Shown here piece after piece: positions 32,971 to 43,700 of a stretch of DNA of 64,000 nt. The notes under the pieces were generated by a model, which was not told the DNA's origin, did no database searches, and saw only the letters and a list, made by a program, of their open reading frames with translations. The translations under genes and the position numbers were made by a program. The first letter of the stretch is position 1, and every line of letters starts with the position of its first letter. Origin of the DNA: Hymenolepis diminuta (lineage: Eukaryota > Platyhelminthes > Cestoda > Cyclophyllidea > Hymenolepididae); NCBI GenBank assembly GCA_900708905.1, contig CAADRB010000124.1, positions 90,515 through 154,514 on the forward strand. Direction: 5' to 3'.

Positions 32971-34560
32971 GTTTAACTAGCGCTGCTGTTCAACCACTTC
33001 AAAGGAGATTTTTATAAATCCTAAGCCACTAAAGGAAATTATTAGGTCAATTTGATCCAAGTGATCGATTTAAATTGAAGATCGAGATATGAAGGTATCA
33101 GTTGCATTTTTATTAGAGTGAGAGAAGAGAGGCAAATATTACGATATTGATCCTAATTCACCCATCAGCTCAAACAACCACGACTGCCTATTTCGGTGGC
33201 TGGAAGTATTTGAATGTACTACGTTTTTAAGTCTTATCGGAATGAAACCACGATAAATATCGTTTTTAAGAATGGTTGTTTTGTATTTTCGTAATCCCCT
33301 ATTTTACTATAAACCATTACCTTCTCATCTGTATAGCAGCAGGAGAAAGCGCACATTTCAAACTCAAATTGTTTAAGAAAAGGGGGTAGAGGAAAGGCAT
33401 CCTAAGACATTTATTGTCCAGAGTATACAAAAAATACCTTATTACTGTATTTATTCCAAATACCGGAAGCTTAAAGATGTCATCAAAACTTTTCACTAAC
33501 GAATGATCTGTTTACGAAACGTTAATTTCCAAACGTTGATTTCTAAAGGTTATCTAGTAATACAGAGGAAACCTACTTTCATGCTTCAAATTCTATATTA
33601 ATATCACTACAAATGACATCATTTCACTTTGATAACTTGAAAATATTTTCAGAATAAATTGATTTGCACGTATATTTTTTCTTAAAATGTTTTTATTTAT
33701 CCTTATTTAGGCTTATTTGAATAACAAATATATATTTAAAATCCGATCTTTCAGAGCGAGTATTTATTCATTGCAAATAAAACATAAGTTGATTTAGATT
33801 TCAAGAATAAAAATGGTTTTTTTCTATCCGTTAATTCATTTGTGTCTTTGATTATATTCATTTTGGTGCATTAAGTCAGTTTTCCGATAGAAATATTTGT
33901 TCATATTTCGATCTTTCGTAAGAAAAAATATCTTTTTGTTCTTTCCAATGAAGGTATCTGCTTTTTTCTGTTTCTGTTCTGTTTAACATTTTTCTCTAAC
34001 TGTAGACTGTCATCTTCCCCAGGAGAGAGGAAAGTTTTCCCCATCCAACCCTCCAGCAGAATAAACACCGAGGAGACACCCAAAACGACGGGAGAAAGCA
34101 TGAAAGAGAACTTTTTGTTCCTCATTCACGAACACCTATCATCGTCGTTTGAGTCTGAGCTCTCTTTGACCATATTGTTAGAGTTGCAGGACAGTAAACA
34201 ATAGCTGGTTCATTCACGCAAAGGTGGTAGACTAGGCTCACAAAAGACTTTTTATAATGAAAGCAATTTCACATGCTTTATTGTTACTTGTTGTCAAGTA
34301 ATTAACATTTCTAAAATAACTCAAAACCGGACAATTTTGACAAGCTCAAAGCTTTGCTGCTATAATGAATTCGAAGGTAATTATCTCCGTGTATAGGGGT
34401 CATAAATCTTTGATATGATTATTTGAGCAAAAATTTCCTTTAAGTTTTAATAGGCCAGCTGGACCAATATTGACCGAGAAATTCTTAAATCTTTCATTCA
34501 ACGCTATCTACTTAACGCTGCACATCTTATAAATAAGTTCTCCCCCTTGTTTTATATTTG
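32971..34560. other. Non-coding stretch
   Basis: No supported gene. On the minus strand at 33901-34125 there is a 74-codon frame whose start (MRNKK then FSFMLSPVVLGVSSVFILL) looks like a signal or anchor sequence, but nothing downstream is recognisable and short frames of this size are expected by chance. Confidence 0.35.
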
Positions 34561-34564
34561 ACTT

Positions 34565-34757
34565 TAATAAATAATATTTCCCAAGCCCATTTACAAAGTG
34601 ATGTGTCGCCCTGATGAAAGACGGGAATTCTGCTATCTTCCATGTTAGCCAGACTTAACGTGTGTGAATGGCTACTCCACTCGGTGGGTGTGTGCCAATG
34701 GAAATCGAACCCGTGACCTATGATATGGTAGACAGTGACCAATGTGCCACCGTCGCA
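34565..34757 (-). repeat. tRNA-derived SINE, best-preserved promoter copy
   Basis: On the minus strand, TGGCACATTGG (34739-34749) is an excellent A box (TRGCNNANNGG) and GGTTCGATTTCC (34700-34711) is an excellent B box, 27 nt apart. The body follows: CACACACCCACCGAGTGGAGTAGCC, then GATAGCAGAATTCCCGTCTTTCATCAGGGCGAC, and a 3' end GGGAAATATTATTTATTAAAG. This is the arrangement of a tRNA-derived SINE. It is the copy best suited to define the tRNA ancestor. Confidence 0.75.
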
Positions 34758-35029
34758 GATGTTGCAATGAAAAGTAAAACAATTATATTGTAATTAACAG
34801 CTTAAATTTGACTTTAGTTATTCAAGGAACGCTGCTCATTTTCCAGAAGTGATTCAGTTGGTATATTATCATCTAAATTTTGTTGTTACTGTTGGCAAAT
34901 CACATAAACTGATATTTAGCATTGCTGAAAGATATTCTAATGACTTATTGTGTTATTATATCCCTAGGTAATGTACTAATTTTTGCATTTTGTCATTTCA
35001 AGAAAGCAAATGGAAAAGGAAAAAAGAGA
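34758..35029. other. Short AT-rich non-coding stretch
   Basis: Nothing recognised between the SINE and the next RepB copy. Confidence 0.35.
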
Positions 35030-35270
35030 GTATCAAACGATTTTTTGAATTTATGTTGTGCAATATTTACCTAATGGTTACTTCATATTCTAAAATTCCA
35101 ATATCATGTTTGGTCCATTGGATTACTGAACAAATTTTGTTCACGGTGATCAGTGCTAATTGACTGACTGACTAAGTAAGATGGTCGGTCTTACCACTTC
35201 AATGCGTTTTTTCTTCTAAAGGCCGAGAAAGTAGGATCAGAAACTCAGAGCTTGCAAGAGTTCACTCAAG
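35030..35270 (-). repeat. RepB dispersed repeat
   Basis: Plus-strand reading: GTGCAATATTTACCTAATGGTTACTTCATATTCTAAAATTCCAATATCATG, TTCACGGTGATCAGTGCTAATTGACTGACTGACTAAGTAAGATGGTCGGTCTTACC, TCTAAAGGCCGAGAAAGTAGG. The AAAGGCCGAGAAAG and GATGGTCGGTCTTACC blocks are nearly identical to those at 18.6 kb. Confidence 0.72.
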
Positions 35271-36839
35271 GTGAACTCTGACCTATATGGCAGTCAAGAA
35301 TTAAGAGTACTTAGCATGATGGGGATCTCAAATTAACGGTTGTGTTTAGAGAGCTGGAAAAAGTGCAGTCATATAGACTTCGATAAGTCGTTCAATGCAA
35401 GAAAATAATTATCAGTCTTATCAGTGCCAAGAGCGCAGAGTAAACAAAATTTTGATTAATATTCTGATAACAAGGGGAGAGTAAATATCACTAACCCATT
35501 CCCAGTGGAAAACACCCATCCACCGTTATTGACGTCACTATGATGAAAATAAACATAAAAAGGACAATATTAACCCGCTGAGGGAATTAATCATCAAAAG
35601 AATAGCGTGCAACTGACCGCACCAAAGGAACCGACAAATCTATGGCGAAGTGAAGGAAAGGGGGGGGGGGTGAACAATCCTACTGGCACAATCTGATACT
35701 ACCTTTCTCCAAACCTCACGTGGTTTGAACCAGATTTCGACAAATTGGATTCGATTCGTGACAAAGCGGAATAAAGTGATTTTCGATAGTAAACTAGAGG
35801 GTTCTATCTTAACGAGTAAACGAGCCAGACAGAATAAAAATTTTTTCTGGAATAATGGAAAAGTTTGGAAACGGTAAACGGTACAAGTTGGGAATTCAAA
35901 AACTTTTCATTAGGAAGTGATAAATTAAGTTAGATAAATGATTTAAATGTTATATAAGTTTCAAATGATGCTTGCTATCTGGTATCTACGATTAGAAGAT
36001 AGTAAAAATGACACCCGGCAATAACTTCGATGTCTAGTGTTTCATCATTAAATTCTAATCATCTGATGCTAATTCATGATCTAGACCTGAAGAGATAATA
36101 GAGGCAAACAAAATTGGGCTTTAAAATAATTTCATCTTTAATTATTATTCTGAAAGGACATTTTAGGCAAGTCTTTAATCAACCATTGCACCTCTTAAAT
36201 CACCGAAATTGTATGTAAGGCTTTGATATTGCATTAACAATTCACAATCACTTACATTTCACTTTCATGTGAATATTTAATGCAACCTTTTGGTACTTGG
36301 TTATCTGACCAAAATAGGCCAGTAATAGAAAGATAACGGAAGAGGTGATAATAAACTCCAGAAACAAACCTCGAATCTATACATTTTAAACAAAATGGAA
36401 AATCAACTGAAATATGTGATATATATTGAATTAAGGCGACGCGAAATAGGTATGCATTTCCTAAACCTATCAAAGCAGCACTCCAGTTCCTATTCATTTG
36501 ATCCTTGCTTCCTAATGACAAATTGTAGAATTATTCTCAAGTTTCAATAAGGGAAGTAGAAGATTATTTTTTATAATTTGAAGAAAATCGAGCCTAGCTT
36601 CTATCTTAATTCTTCTGTGGTTGTTTTGTTTCGCCTGTTGCCCAAACAAATTTTCAAAAACTATGGAAATAATTATGAATATTTCCTTGTTATTAATGTT
36701 GAACATTGTTATAATCAAGATGATTTGGTGATCAAACCCTATTTATACCTTAAGCCAATTGCAAATTTAAAAGAATCTTGGAATAGGAAATTAATAAAAA
36801 ACGTCGGTGATCATGTGATTCATGACTATGCAGCGCAAT
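35271..36839. other. Non-coding stretch with CRE-like site and G10 run
   Basis: A perfect TGACGTCA lies at 35530-35537 and a run of ten G at 35660-35669. Frames of 68-89 codons on both strands between 36252 and 36841 overlap one another and have no recognisable domain. Confidence 0.35.
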
Positions 36840-36990
36840 AGCAGCAGGGCTTCAGTGAATATATGCATTTTCGACCGGGCAGTCAGCCTCTGTGGCCATG
36901 ACGTCGCCTATTTGAGGTGACTAATACTCGAGCTGTCACATGCTCCGTCTAACATCACGTGGTCACATAAGGCCCTGGGCCTTTTGACTA
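36840..36990. promoter_or_regulatory. Candidate regulatory island (CRE-like, E-box, AP-2-like)
   Basis: A short GC-richer island in AT-rich surroundings. It contains ATGACGTCG at 36898-36906, an E-box CACGTG at 36956-36961, and the inverted repeat AAGGCCC-T-GGGCCTT at 36969-36983, which matches the AP-2 consensus GCCNNNGGC. Several distinct palindromic sites within 90 bp suggest an enhancer or promoter; no transcript is visible beside it. Confidence 0.33.
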
Positions 36991-38194
36991 ATGATGGCTA
37001 CGTAAGAGCAAATCGATTTTGCCTCAACGTACGGATATTTTGGCCTTTGAATAAATTAAAGCGATAGCAGTTAAGATGGAAAAAAAATATATATATATAT
37101 AATTTAAAACTTGAAATTAAAACCGTTATAAAGGATATACCCTTTACGAGACATTTTAGGGTAAAGCTTTTAAAATATTTCTGATTAAAGTACAAAATTA
37201 AGAGCCTTTGATTCAACCATTTCTAGACAAACGGGATTTATTGTATTAAAACCTCTTTCTAGATTTAGTATCTCAATAAAATTGAAACTCATCAATCACG
37301 AGAATCATTCATTCTTTACTTTGATGAAACAAATATTATCATATTATCATTGTAGTTAAGGTTAACGTAGACCCAATGGAAAAGAGAAGTTATTATTCTG
37401 ATAAAGATCCCCAAAATTGACGGTAAAAGGTATAATCACTGCTGAGTCGATGACACTTTTGCTCATTCGCCTTGTCAATATATATGTCAAGAGAAGAATC
37501 CACCCTCATTTGTCTTATCCATTATAAGAACGAAAAACAAAATTGCAGCCTTGAGTTCTATTTCTAGCATCTTAGCTATTATTAGCGTGATTGGTCAATT
37601 GATGTTCTAATTGAGCATAAATGGGTTTCTCGAACTCGTGTTATATCATTTCAGGCAAAAGCCAAATAATTCTGGCCGCAGCTATACCGCCCAAGCTAAA
37701 GTTTTAAAATATAAACCAACGTGTTCCGAACTGTCATCTAAGTATCATACTATACCAGCACTGTCTGCCTAGTTAAGGGTATATTAGGACGTTGAAGGAA
37801 AATGTCATGAATTACCCTCGACTGAATAATAATTACAAAAATGTAATTTCTTATCAGAGAGGCTCCAGAAAGCTAGTTTAATGAATAAGATGGGTGTTTA
37901 AGAATCTGAGATTTATTAATTAACGAACAGTGTAAGGTACACAATTACACACCTGGCCTACATGGTAGATGCAAATATCTCAGTGTCTGTCCAGTGTGAT
38001 TTAGCATACTTCATACTACATGAGTGCGAATTTGTGCTACCTATTGAAATGACAGATAGGTTGGACTGGACTGATTCTCAGAGCTGTTGTCGCTCAATCT
38101 CACATCTGAAAAGCCTGGATCACGCCTAGATACTTACAAATCATGGAATATAAAAGTAAATATTTTTTAATTATTATCACCACGCTTTGATCTA
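36991..38194. other. AT-rich non-coding stretch with TA microsatellite
   Basis: A (TA)n tract follows an A run at about 37080-37102. No gene recognised. Confidence 0.4.
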
Positions 38195-38458
38195 ATAGGC
38201 ACGCTTTCAATTAGTGATCGTGTATGATCCACCAATTTTGGTCACAAGGGGCCCTCCTTTTTGGCTTAGCATGCATAATCGAATCCTAAGAAAGTAAGTT
38301 ACTGGTGTCCAAATCAAAATGGCGTAATTTAGATGAAGTCTAAAACCAGATTTATAGATCAATATTCCTATTATAAAATATTTGTGTTGATAATACAGTG
38401 TCTGCGGGAGTTTCGGCGACAGTGTCCCTTTGCAAAGGATAACAAGATGAGGAGACAC
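38195..38458 (+). repeat. Local repeat G, copy 1
   Basis: Direct-orientation match to 39598-39872: CACGCTTTCAATTAGTGATCGT is shared exactly, then ATTTTGGTCACAAG, then CCTTCATTTTTGGCT-like blocks (CCTCCTTTTTGGCT here), GTGTCC, and CAGTGTCCCTTTGCAAAGGATAACAAGATGAGG (copy 2 CAGTGTCATCGATTCTTTGCAAATGAAAGCAAGATAAGG). No coding potential recognised. Confidence 0.65.
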
Positions 38459-38489
38459 TATTAGTTCGATTAATACAAAAAATATTGGA

Positions 38490-38690
38490 ACGAAAGGTCA
38501 ATTGAACTGACAAGACCGACACTACCTGAACGGAACTATCGATTAGCGCCGAAAATCGCAAGCAAGTATTTGCTGCAATCCCGGGACGAATCAGGACATT
38601 TGAATTTTTGAGCGCGAGCTTTCCATTTAAAAATGCTGTACAATCCGAACCCTAAAATCAAATGGAGTAAGACTCTTTGATACCTTGATT
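38490..38690 (+). repeat. RepB dispersed repeat, 3'-truncated, first of a tandem pair
   Basis: Contains GACAAGACCGACACTACCTGAACGGAACTATCGATTAGCGCCGAAAATCGCAAGCAAGTATTTGCTGCAATCCCGGGACGAATC, TTTCCATTTAAAAATGCTGTACAATCCGAACCC and AAAATCAAATGGAGTAAGACTCTTTGATACCTTGATTATG. The unit stops there, and a second copy starts within about 10 bp. Confidence 0.7.
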
Positions 38691-38696
38691 ATGCAT

Positions 38697-39030
38697 TCGG
38701 ACAAGACCGACCAACATAATTAAATAACTGGTCAATGGGTGTCGGATACCAAGGACAAATCTCGGCACAGTATTGTGGGTGACGAATCATAAATTTGAAA
38801 TTAGAAAGCAAATTATCCATTTGGTAAAAAGTGTTCAACCTAATCCGAAAATCAAATATGGTAAGACATTTTATTACCTTTCCTCCCCACAACTTTTCGA
38901 TCCTCTTCCTCTTATTCATCATTGAAATTTACCATTAGTCTCATTCAGCTGCTTTCCAGAGTGAGAAATTGAAAATTGTTTGTCATACCGTGAGTTTTAA
39001 TAACATAACAGATAAACACAAACTCCCCCC
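38697..39030 (+). repeat. RepB dispersed repeat, second of a tandem pair
   Basis: Begins GGACAAGACCGACCAACATAATTAAATAACTGGTCAATGGGTGTCGGATACC, then CATTTGGTAAAAAGTGTTCAACCTAATCCGAAAATCAAATATGGTAAGACATTTTATTACC, TTTCGATCCTCTTCC, and ends GTCATACCGTGAGTTTTAATAACATAAC. It lies head-to-tail with the preceding truncated copy. A run of nine C follows at 39025-39033. Confidence 0.7.
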
Positions 39031-39597
39031 CCCTCAACGATCACTTGACCGATTGCAAAAACAACTGAAAAGAAATTGATTAGGATGAAACTCTACTAGC
39101 ACTGGCTAAATCTCCTTGAGAAAGTTAAAATATTTATGAAAGGCTAGCAAGAGGACACCTCCACTTCTCCCAAATACTAGGAAACCGGGAGTCGATAACA
39201 AATATGAATAAGGTATGGACGGAAGTGTGAGAAAGAGATAGGAAGATTGGAGATCAGAGTTTATGCATCGAGAGTTTACCAACTTGGAAAGAGACGAGTT
39301 GAAATGTTCGTTTTCAATTTACGAATGATCCCTGAAATATTTATTATTATTAAACTATTAAAGGAGATACGGGTCAATATGTACATTTCAGTGCGGGAGG
39401 ATGATTCTGATATCCATTACAATCCAGGCATATAATACTAAGAAGAAATATATACGTCAGTGAAAAACAAAGGTCTCTAAGCTTCAGACTATCACTTTAC
39501 ACTCTCAAAATGTTAGGGTGGTAACCATTCAGATGTTCATAGAACGGCAAATGAACACAAGTCAAATAATTTATTCACTCTCGCATAATTTGATTTT
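39031..39597 (-). repeat. Probable decayed RepB copy and spacer
   Basis: From about 39170 the plus strand shows GTCGATAACAAATATGAATAAGG, then GAGAAAGAGATAGGAAGATTGGAGATCAGAGTTTATGCATCGAGAGTTTACC. The order resembles the 3' half of reverse-oriented RepB (GTCGAACAAATGATAAAGGAGAGGGGATC...GCATCAAGAGTC). A similar, even weaker segment occurs at 40.03-40.14 kb (GCGAAAAAGAGATAAGTAG...GCATATGCATGACGAAAGTACC). Assignment to RepB is tentative. Confidence 0.35.
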
Positions 39598-39872
39598 AAA
39601 GACACGCTTTCAATTAGTGATCGTCCATCACCTGATCTATCAAATTTGGTCACAAGCAACCTTCATTTTTGGCTCTGAGTGTATGATCAAACACCTCAAG
39701 ATTGTAGATACCGAACTAGTGTCCGAGGCAAAAATATAGATGGTATTTAGACATTAAAATTAAATATAAAGTTGAAATTTAACTATGTTAATTAATATCT
39801 CCCGCGATGTTGTTTATGTGTACTCAGTGTCATCGATTCTTTGCAAATGAAAGCAAGATAAGGCGACCCTCT
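39598..39872 (+). repeat. Local repeat G, copy 2
   Basis: Second copy of the segment at 38195-38458, sharing CACGCTTTCAATTAGTGATCGT exactly and then AAATTTGGTCACAAGCAACCTTCATTTTTGGCT. The two copies are 1.4 kb apart and bracket the tandem RepB pair. They have diverged and are unlikely to be LTRs of a recent element. Confidence 0.65.
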
Positions 39873-40839
39873 AGGGTTAATTATCACAAACTCAAAGCTT
39901 ACCAACGACCAAGCAATTTATTACTGCCAAACGCATACAAACGGTGTGTAAAAAGATGGGACTTTACTATCCAAGGTAGATTCATTGGGACTAAGGCTAA
40001 GAATTGGAGTGGAAAGACATTATAAATTAGCGCATTATGAATGAACGCACGAGAGAGTAAGGTAGGGAAAGGTCGAGCGAAAAAGAGATAAGTAGATAGA
40101 GGAATAGAGCATATGCATGACGAAAGTACCAATAAGTTATTGATAATTATGACAGGAGTTGAGTTGAGAGTGGTGCATTAAAACTGATTATCAGTTGATA
40201 ATTGAAGATATGAGAGATGTGACTTATCATGCGCGTTATAGCGTTTATAATGTCATGAGAAAGAGGAGTGTTCCGAAATCCTTGGCCTTCCAGACATTGT
40301 ATTTAATGGCAGAGGTAAAACAGGTAGAGCAATGAACGACACACCTGCGAAAACATCTGTTTGATGAGTCTGGCAGGTGGCTAAGTCCTTGGTCATGCAA
40401 TCAAAAATTTTAAAATAATTACTAAGATTTTAATAAATAACCCATAAAGGTAACTAATGATGGGGTGAACAGAGTTTGAAATACTTTCATTTGAAAGATG
40501 AAAAGGTATTCGTTAAAATGGTATAAAATTGTCTTCATGTCCCGACATTCTATTCCTGACTTTATCAACTCTTGAATAAAATTTTCGTTTCCGCGCGTTT
40601 TGGTATTCTAATACAGAAATAATTCTTTTTGTTCATTTTTCAAAAGGTGATAATTTTACGAAGTGATATCTATGCGGCGTCTTTTATTGCCCGTCGATTG
40701 ATTATATAGAAGGATTTCTTCAATTTTCACTTGAGTTGACTATTTCGACTAGATTCTTTCTTTTAAAAACATGGAGACCTCGTCATGGCTTACTTAGTTA
40801 CCACCAAAATTTGGTTCTATTATTTGAAAAGTAAAAAAA
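39873..40839. other. Non-coding stretch with paired E-boxes
   Basis: No gene recognised. CACCTGC at 40342-40348 and GCAGGTG at 40373-40379 form an inverted pair of E-boxes 24 bp apart. Confidence 0.35.
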
Positions 40840-41080
40840 TCAGTACACACACGCACACGGCTTATGCACAACATAAATTCTATGAAACGAGACAGTCCCA
40901 TTTTTGGACTCTAATCCGCAATGTGGAACACACAGTTGTATGTGCGCGAAGAACAGTGCAAAACGCTCGCCATACACCCGAATGTCCCACAAAGTGGTTC
41001 TCGAAATTCCGCAGTCAGACGCTCTAGTTACAGGTTACACTTGTGCTGTGCTGTGTGCGTCTTCCACGATACTTAAACTT
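40840..41080. other. GC-richer island with overlapping short frames
   Basis: Begins with a short ACAC/GCAC run (about 40844-40860) and is richer in G and C than its surroundings. The longest frame here is 113 codons (40904-41245, plus strand), overlapped by an 80-codon frame in another phase and two on the minus strand. It is Cys/Ser/Thr-rich with no domain I recognise. It may be an exon, a promoter island or chance. Confidence 0.25.
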
Positions 41081-41784
41081 AAATTAATGTGTGTTCTAGA
41101 AACCCATACAACGACTGCTTCTTGTTGCCTTATCGAGGGCAAAATACTTGGTGTAGAACATGCGGAATCGAATAAGTGGGTGGTGTATCATCAATCTTGG
41201 GGAAGAGCAACAGTTTATTTTTGGCGGATGTTGGCGGCGGAATGAGAAAAACGGGATGCCGTACAACTGACTTTTAATCTTGATAAACGAAGGAGCAGGA
41301 AATGGCTGCTGCAGCGTGACAGCCAAACATGAACTTCATTTTCGTTGAAAGATAGTATCTCTTCAACTCCGAAATTAAAATTGAAAATAGATTGCCAAGT
41401 CATAATTAACTTATCGAGATAAAGAATGGACACCATTTATTTCATTTGGGAAGAATTCCGCGAATATAGCGTATAAGTTTAAACAGCCGTAGGTAAGTAG
41501 AGCAGAACAGAAGTCATATAATTATTTAGATAATATAATTGTTCTAAAATATTTAATTTTACTCACTTTATTCTGTTGATTAAAAAATCATCTTCCTTTA
41601 ATTTAGTCTGTATTAAGCAATGTTTGAGACTTTAATGTTTCATTACACTGTGTGACAAACGTTTTTTAATCAGTTTAACTGTTTTACTAATAATTCATTT
41701 AAAAAAAGAATATTATCTAATCAAATAATCTGAAACAATTTCAAGGCCTATTTAGAAAAGCGGTCATCATGTGGAAAGAAGTAG
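41081..41784. other. Non-coding stretch
   Basis: Nothing recognised beyond shadow frames. Confidence 0.35.
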
Positions 41785-41955
41785 CATTTCGGAACCCTCC
41801 TGGTGAGAAACCGGAATTCTGACGCCTTATTAGTCAAATTTATCTAGTGCAGTTGGCCCTTCCATTCACTGTGTATGCAGCGGCGGATAGCAAAACCTTG
41901 AACTCTGACTTCAGAGCCAATTACGCAAACTGTTGCGTCACCAACGCAAATAGTC
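41785..41955 (-). repeat. tRNA-derived SINE copy
   Basis: Minus-strand reading: GTTGGTGACGCAACAGTTTGC (decayed A box), GAAGTCAGAGTTCAAGGTTTTGC (decayed B box), then the family body ATACACAGTGAATGGAAGGGCCAAC and GGCGTCAGAATTCCGGTTTCTCACCAGGAGG. The body is well preserved relative to 26.6 kb, while both promoter boxes have lost key bases. Confidence 0.6.
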
Positions 41956-43560
41956 TCATCTAATGTTTTGTGTTGAAAAGATAACATTTATTGCTATCCC
42001 ATTCAAACTCGTTTTCAACTGACTTCTCCGGTAACAGAAGTTCTTATAAAAGCTAAGTTGATATCTTGAGTCATATTGTGTTAAAATCATTGAACTTCCG
42101 AAACCGAATAAAAATGAGAAATAAAATGTGAGAAGTTATTTCGACTTGAATTATTAGTTGAATTCGTCTAAATTAACACATATTTTTTTACTCGATAATA
42201 GAATCTCTGGTTCGGAAATAAAAACTCCTAGTTTGAATGGTACGTGATTATTAAGGCAAATGGTAGGAGAAATTCCCACAAAACTACACCGCTGCTCAAA
42301 TTATTCAGTTAATTGTATCTTCATAAGCACAATGTCCCTAAGCCATGGTGAATCAATGGGAATTTCTAGAGAAAAGTTAAAAAATCTGTTTCTGTTGGCA
42401 CTCAGACAAAATTGTGTGTTTTGTTGATAACGCCTTAGGCTACCAAGGTCGCCCAAATACAAACAAATTGTATAGAGAAAGCATTCGTAAAGGAAAAGCC
42501 TAAACTCACATGAGCACACAGATTTTATCCATTAATTTTCCTCACGGGATTTTGGGCAAAGACGATCAATAAATATTGGGGCCTAACCGATGTATAAATC
42601 AATTATTTGATCAATATGGCTCAAAACGTTAATGAGTTTGAAAATCGCATTGATCTCCTCTTGAATTTCTTTCATTATCTATGTCCACTTATATTTATCA
42701 CATTCTCTAATTTAACTCACAGTTTTCGAATGCGATTTAACCTTCTAAGTTAGTAACTATTCATAATGCTTAAAATTAGAAAAGTGACTGGTGAGATGGA
42801 ATGGAGGACAGTTTGACTTAAAAAATTCTCCAGTGCTTCTGCAGGTAAGTAGGCATCGTATGAGCATATTAATCGACACGCCCATTTCCCATAGTCTCAA
42901 CTCTTTTTATGCTGTCTAAAATCGGTGACACCAGACAGTCTGGATGCTGGATAAAACAGTGTGTGCACGAGAATTTCAGACGCTATTCATGGTGATGATG
43001 CTCCTACTAGAGTGGTGGAGACCACGACGACGACATTGGTGGTTGTGAATCACCACTTCCGATCTATACTTCAAATGAAAAGAAGAAAATTCATTCATTC
43101 CATTCGTTGAAGATTTCACTGGTTTTACATAAAGTTCCCTCATTTTTAACCAACTACAATTGGCACTAGTTATAAATTAGTGAGGATTAGAAAGGACATG
43201 ATTTATTAGCCTTTGTCTGACTGTACTACCCTGGATCACCTGGGAAAAGTAATGTATTTTAGGACAGTTGGAGAAAACTAGATCTATGGCGTGATATCAA
43301 AAATAAGTTTTACATATTAAATTTTAGAACGTTAAAATTTCTGGATCTTTGGTAAGAATATCTTAAAAATACGACGACTGCGTCAGTAAAATGATTATCA
43401 TTATAGATTTTGTGCTGATATTCTGAAGGAGGCTTTCTCATGAACTATATTAATGTATCTTCTCTTAAATATTAAGGGATTTATATTTTATATTTTAGGA
43501 GGTTTCAATAAAATGGGTCTTTTTATTTCCTAATTGATAGAATAAATATTTCAAGACCTC
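41956..43560. other. Non-coding stretch with ACG triplets
   Basis: No gene recognised. A short ACGACGACGAC tract near 43022-43033 adjoins a small imperfect hairpin (GGTGGTTGTGAATCACC). Confidence 0.35.
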
Positions 43561-43564
43561 TTCC

Positions 43565-43700
43565 CAACCAGATTTTTTGTTGAAATCACTAGACCAAAAC
43601 TACTTTAGGAGGATTTTTTGCAGAAACCGCCACTTAATCGATTTAATTCAGGCGATGGACAGACATCAAAAAATAATCCTAAAAAATGTTAAATAGCCCA
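43565..43700 (+). repeat. Local repeat F, copy 1
   Basis: Shares with 45535-45655 the blocks GAAATCACTAGACCAAAAC (copy 3 GAAATCATTGGATCGAAC), AGGAGGATTTTTTGCAG (copy 3 AGGCGGGATTATGTAAGCAG), and ATCGATTTAATTCAGGCGATGGAC (copy 3 AGCGATTTAACTCGGGCGATAGAC). Three direct-orientation copies lie within 2.1 kb. No coding or RNA-gene signature. Confidence 0.55.

Noticed and set aside
34527..34742. 71-codon minus-strand frame as a gene.
   Set aside because: It is the SINE copy read through; its start lies within the A-to-B-box region.
38195..40140. Simple tandem duplication of the 38.2-39.3 kb block.
   Set aside because: The G copies are offset by 1.4 kb while the RepB-like segments are offset by about 0.85 kb, so one duplication event does not explain both.
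40341..40380. Hammerhead ribozyme built from GAAAAC and TGATGAGTC inside an inverted repeat.
   Set aside because: The spacing between the two core strings leaves too few bases for stems I and III.
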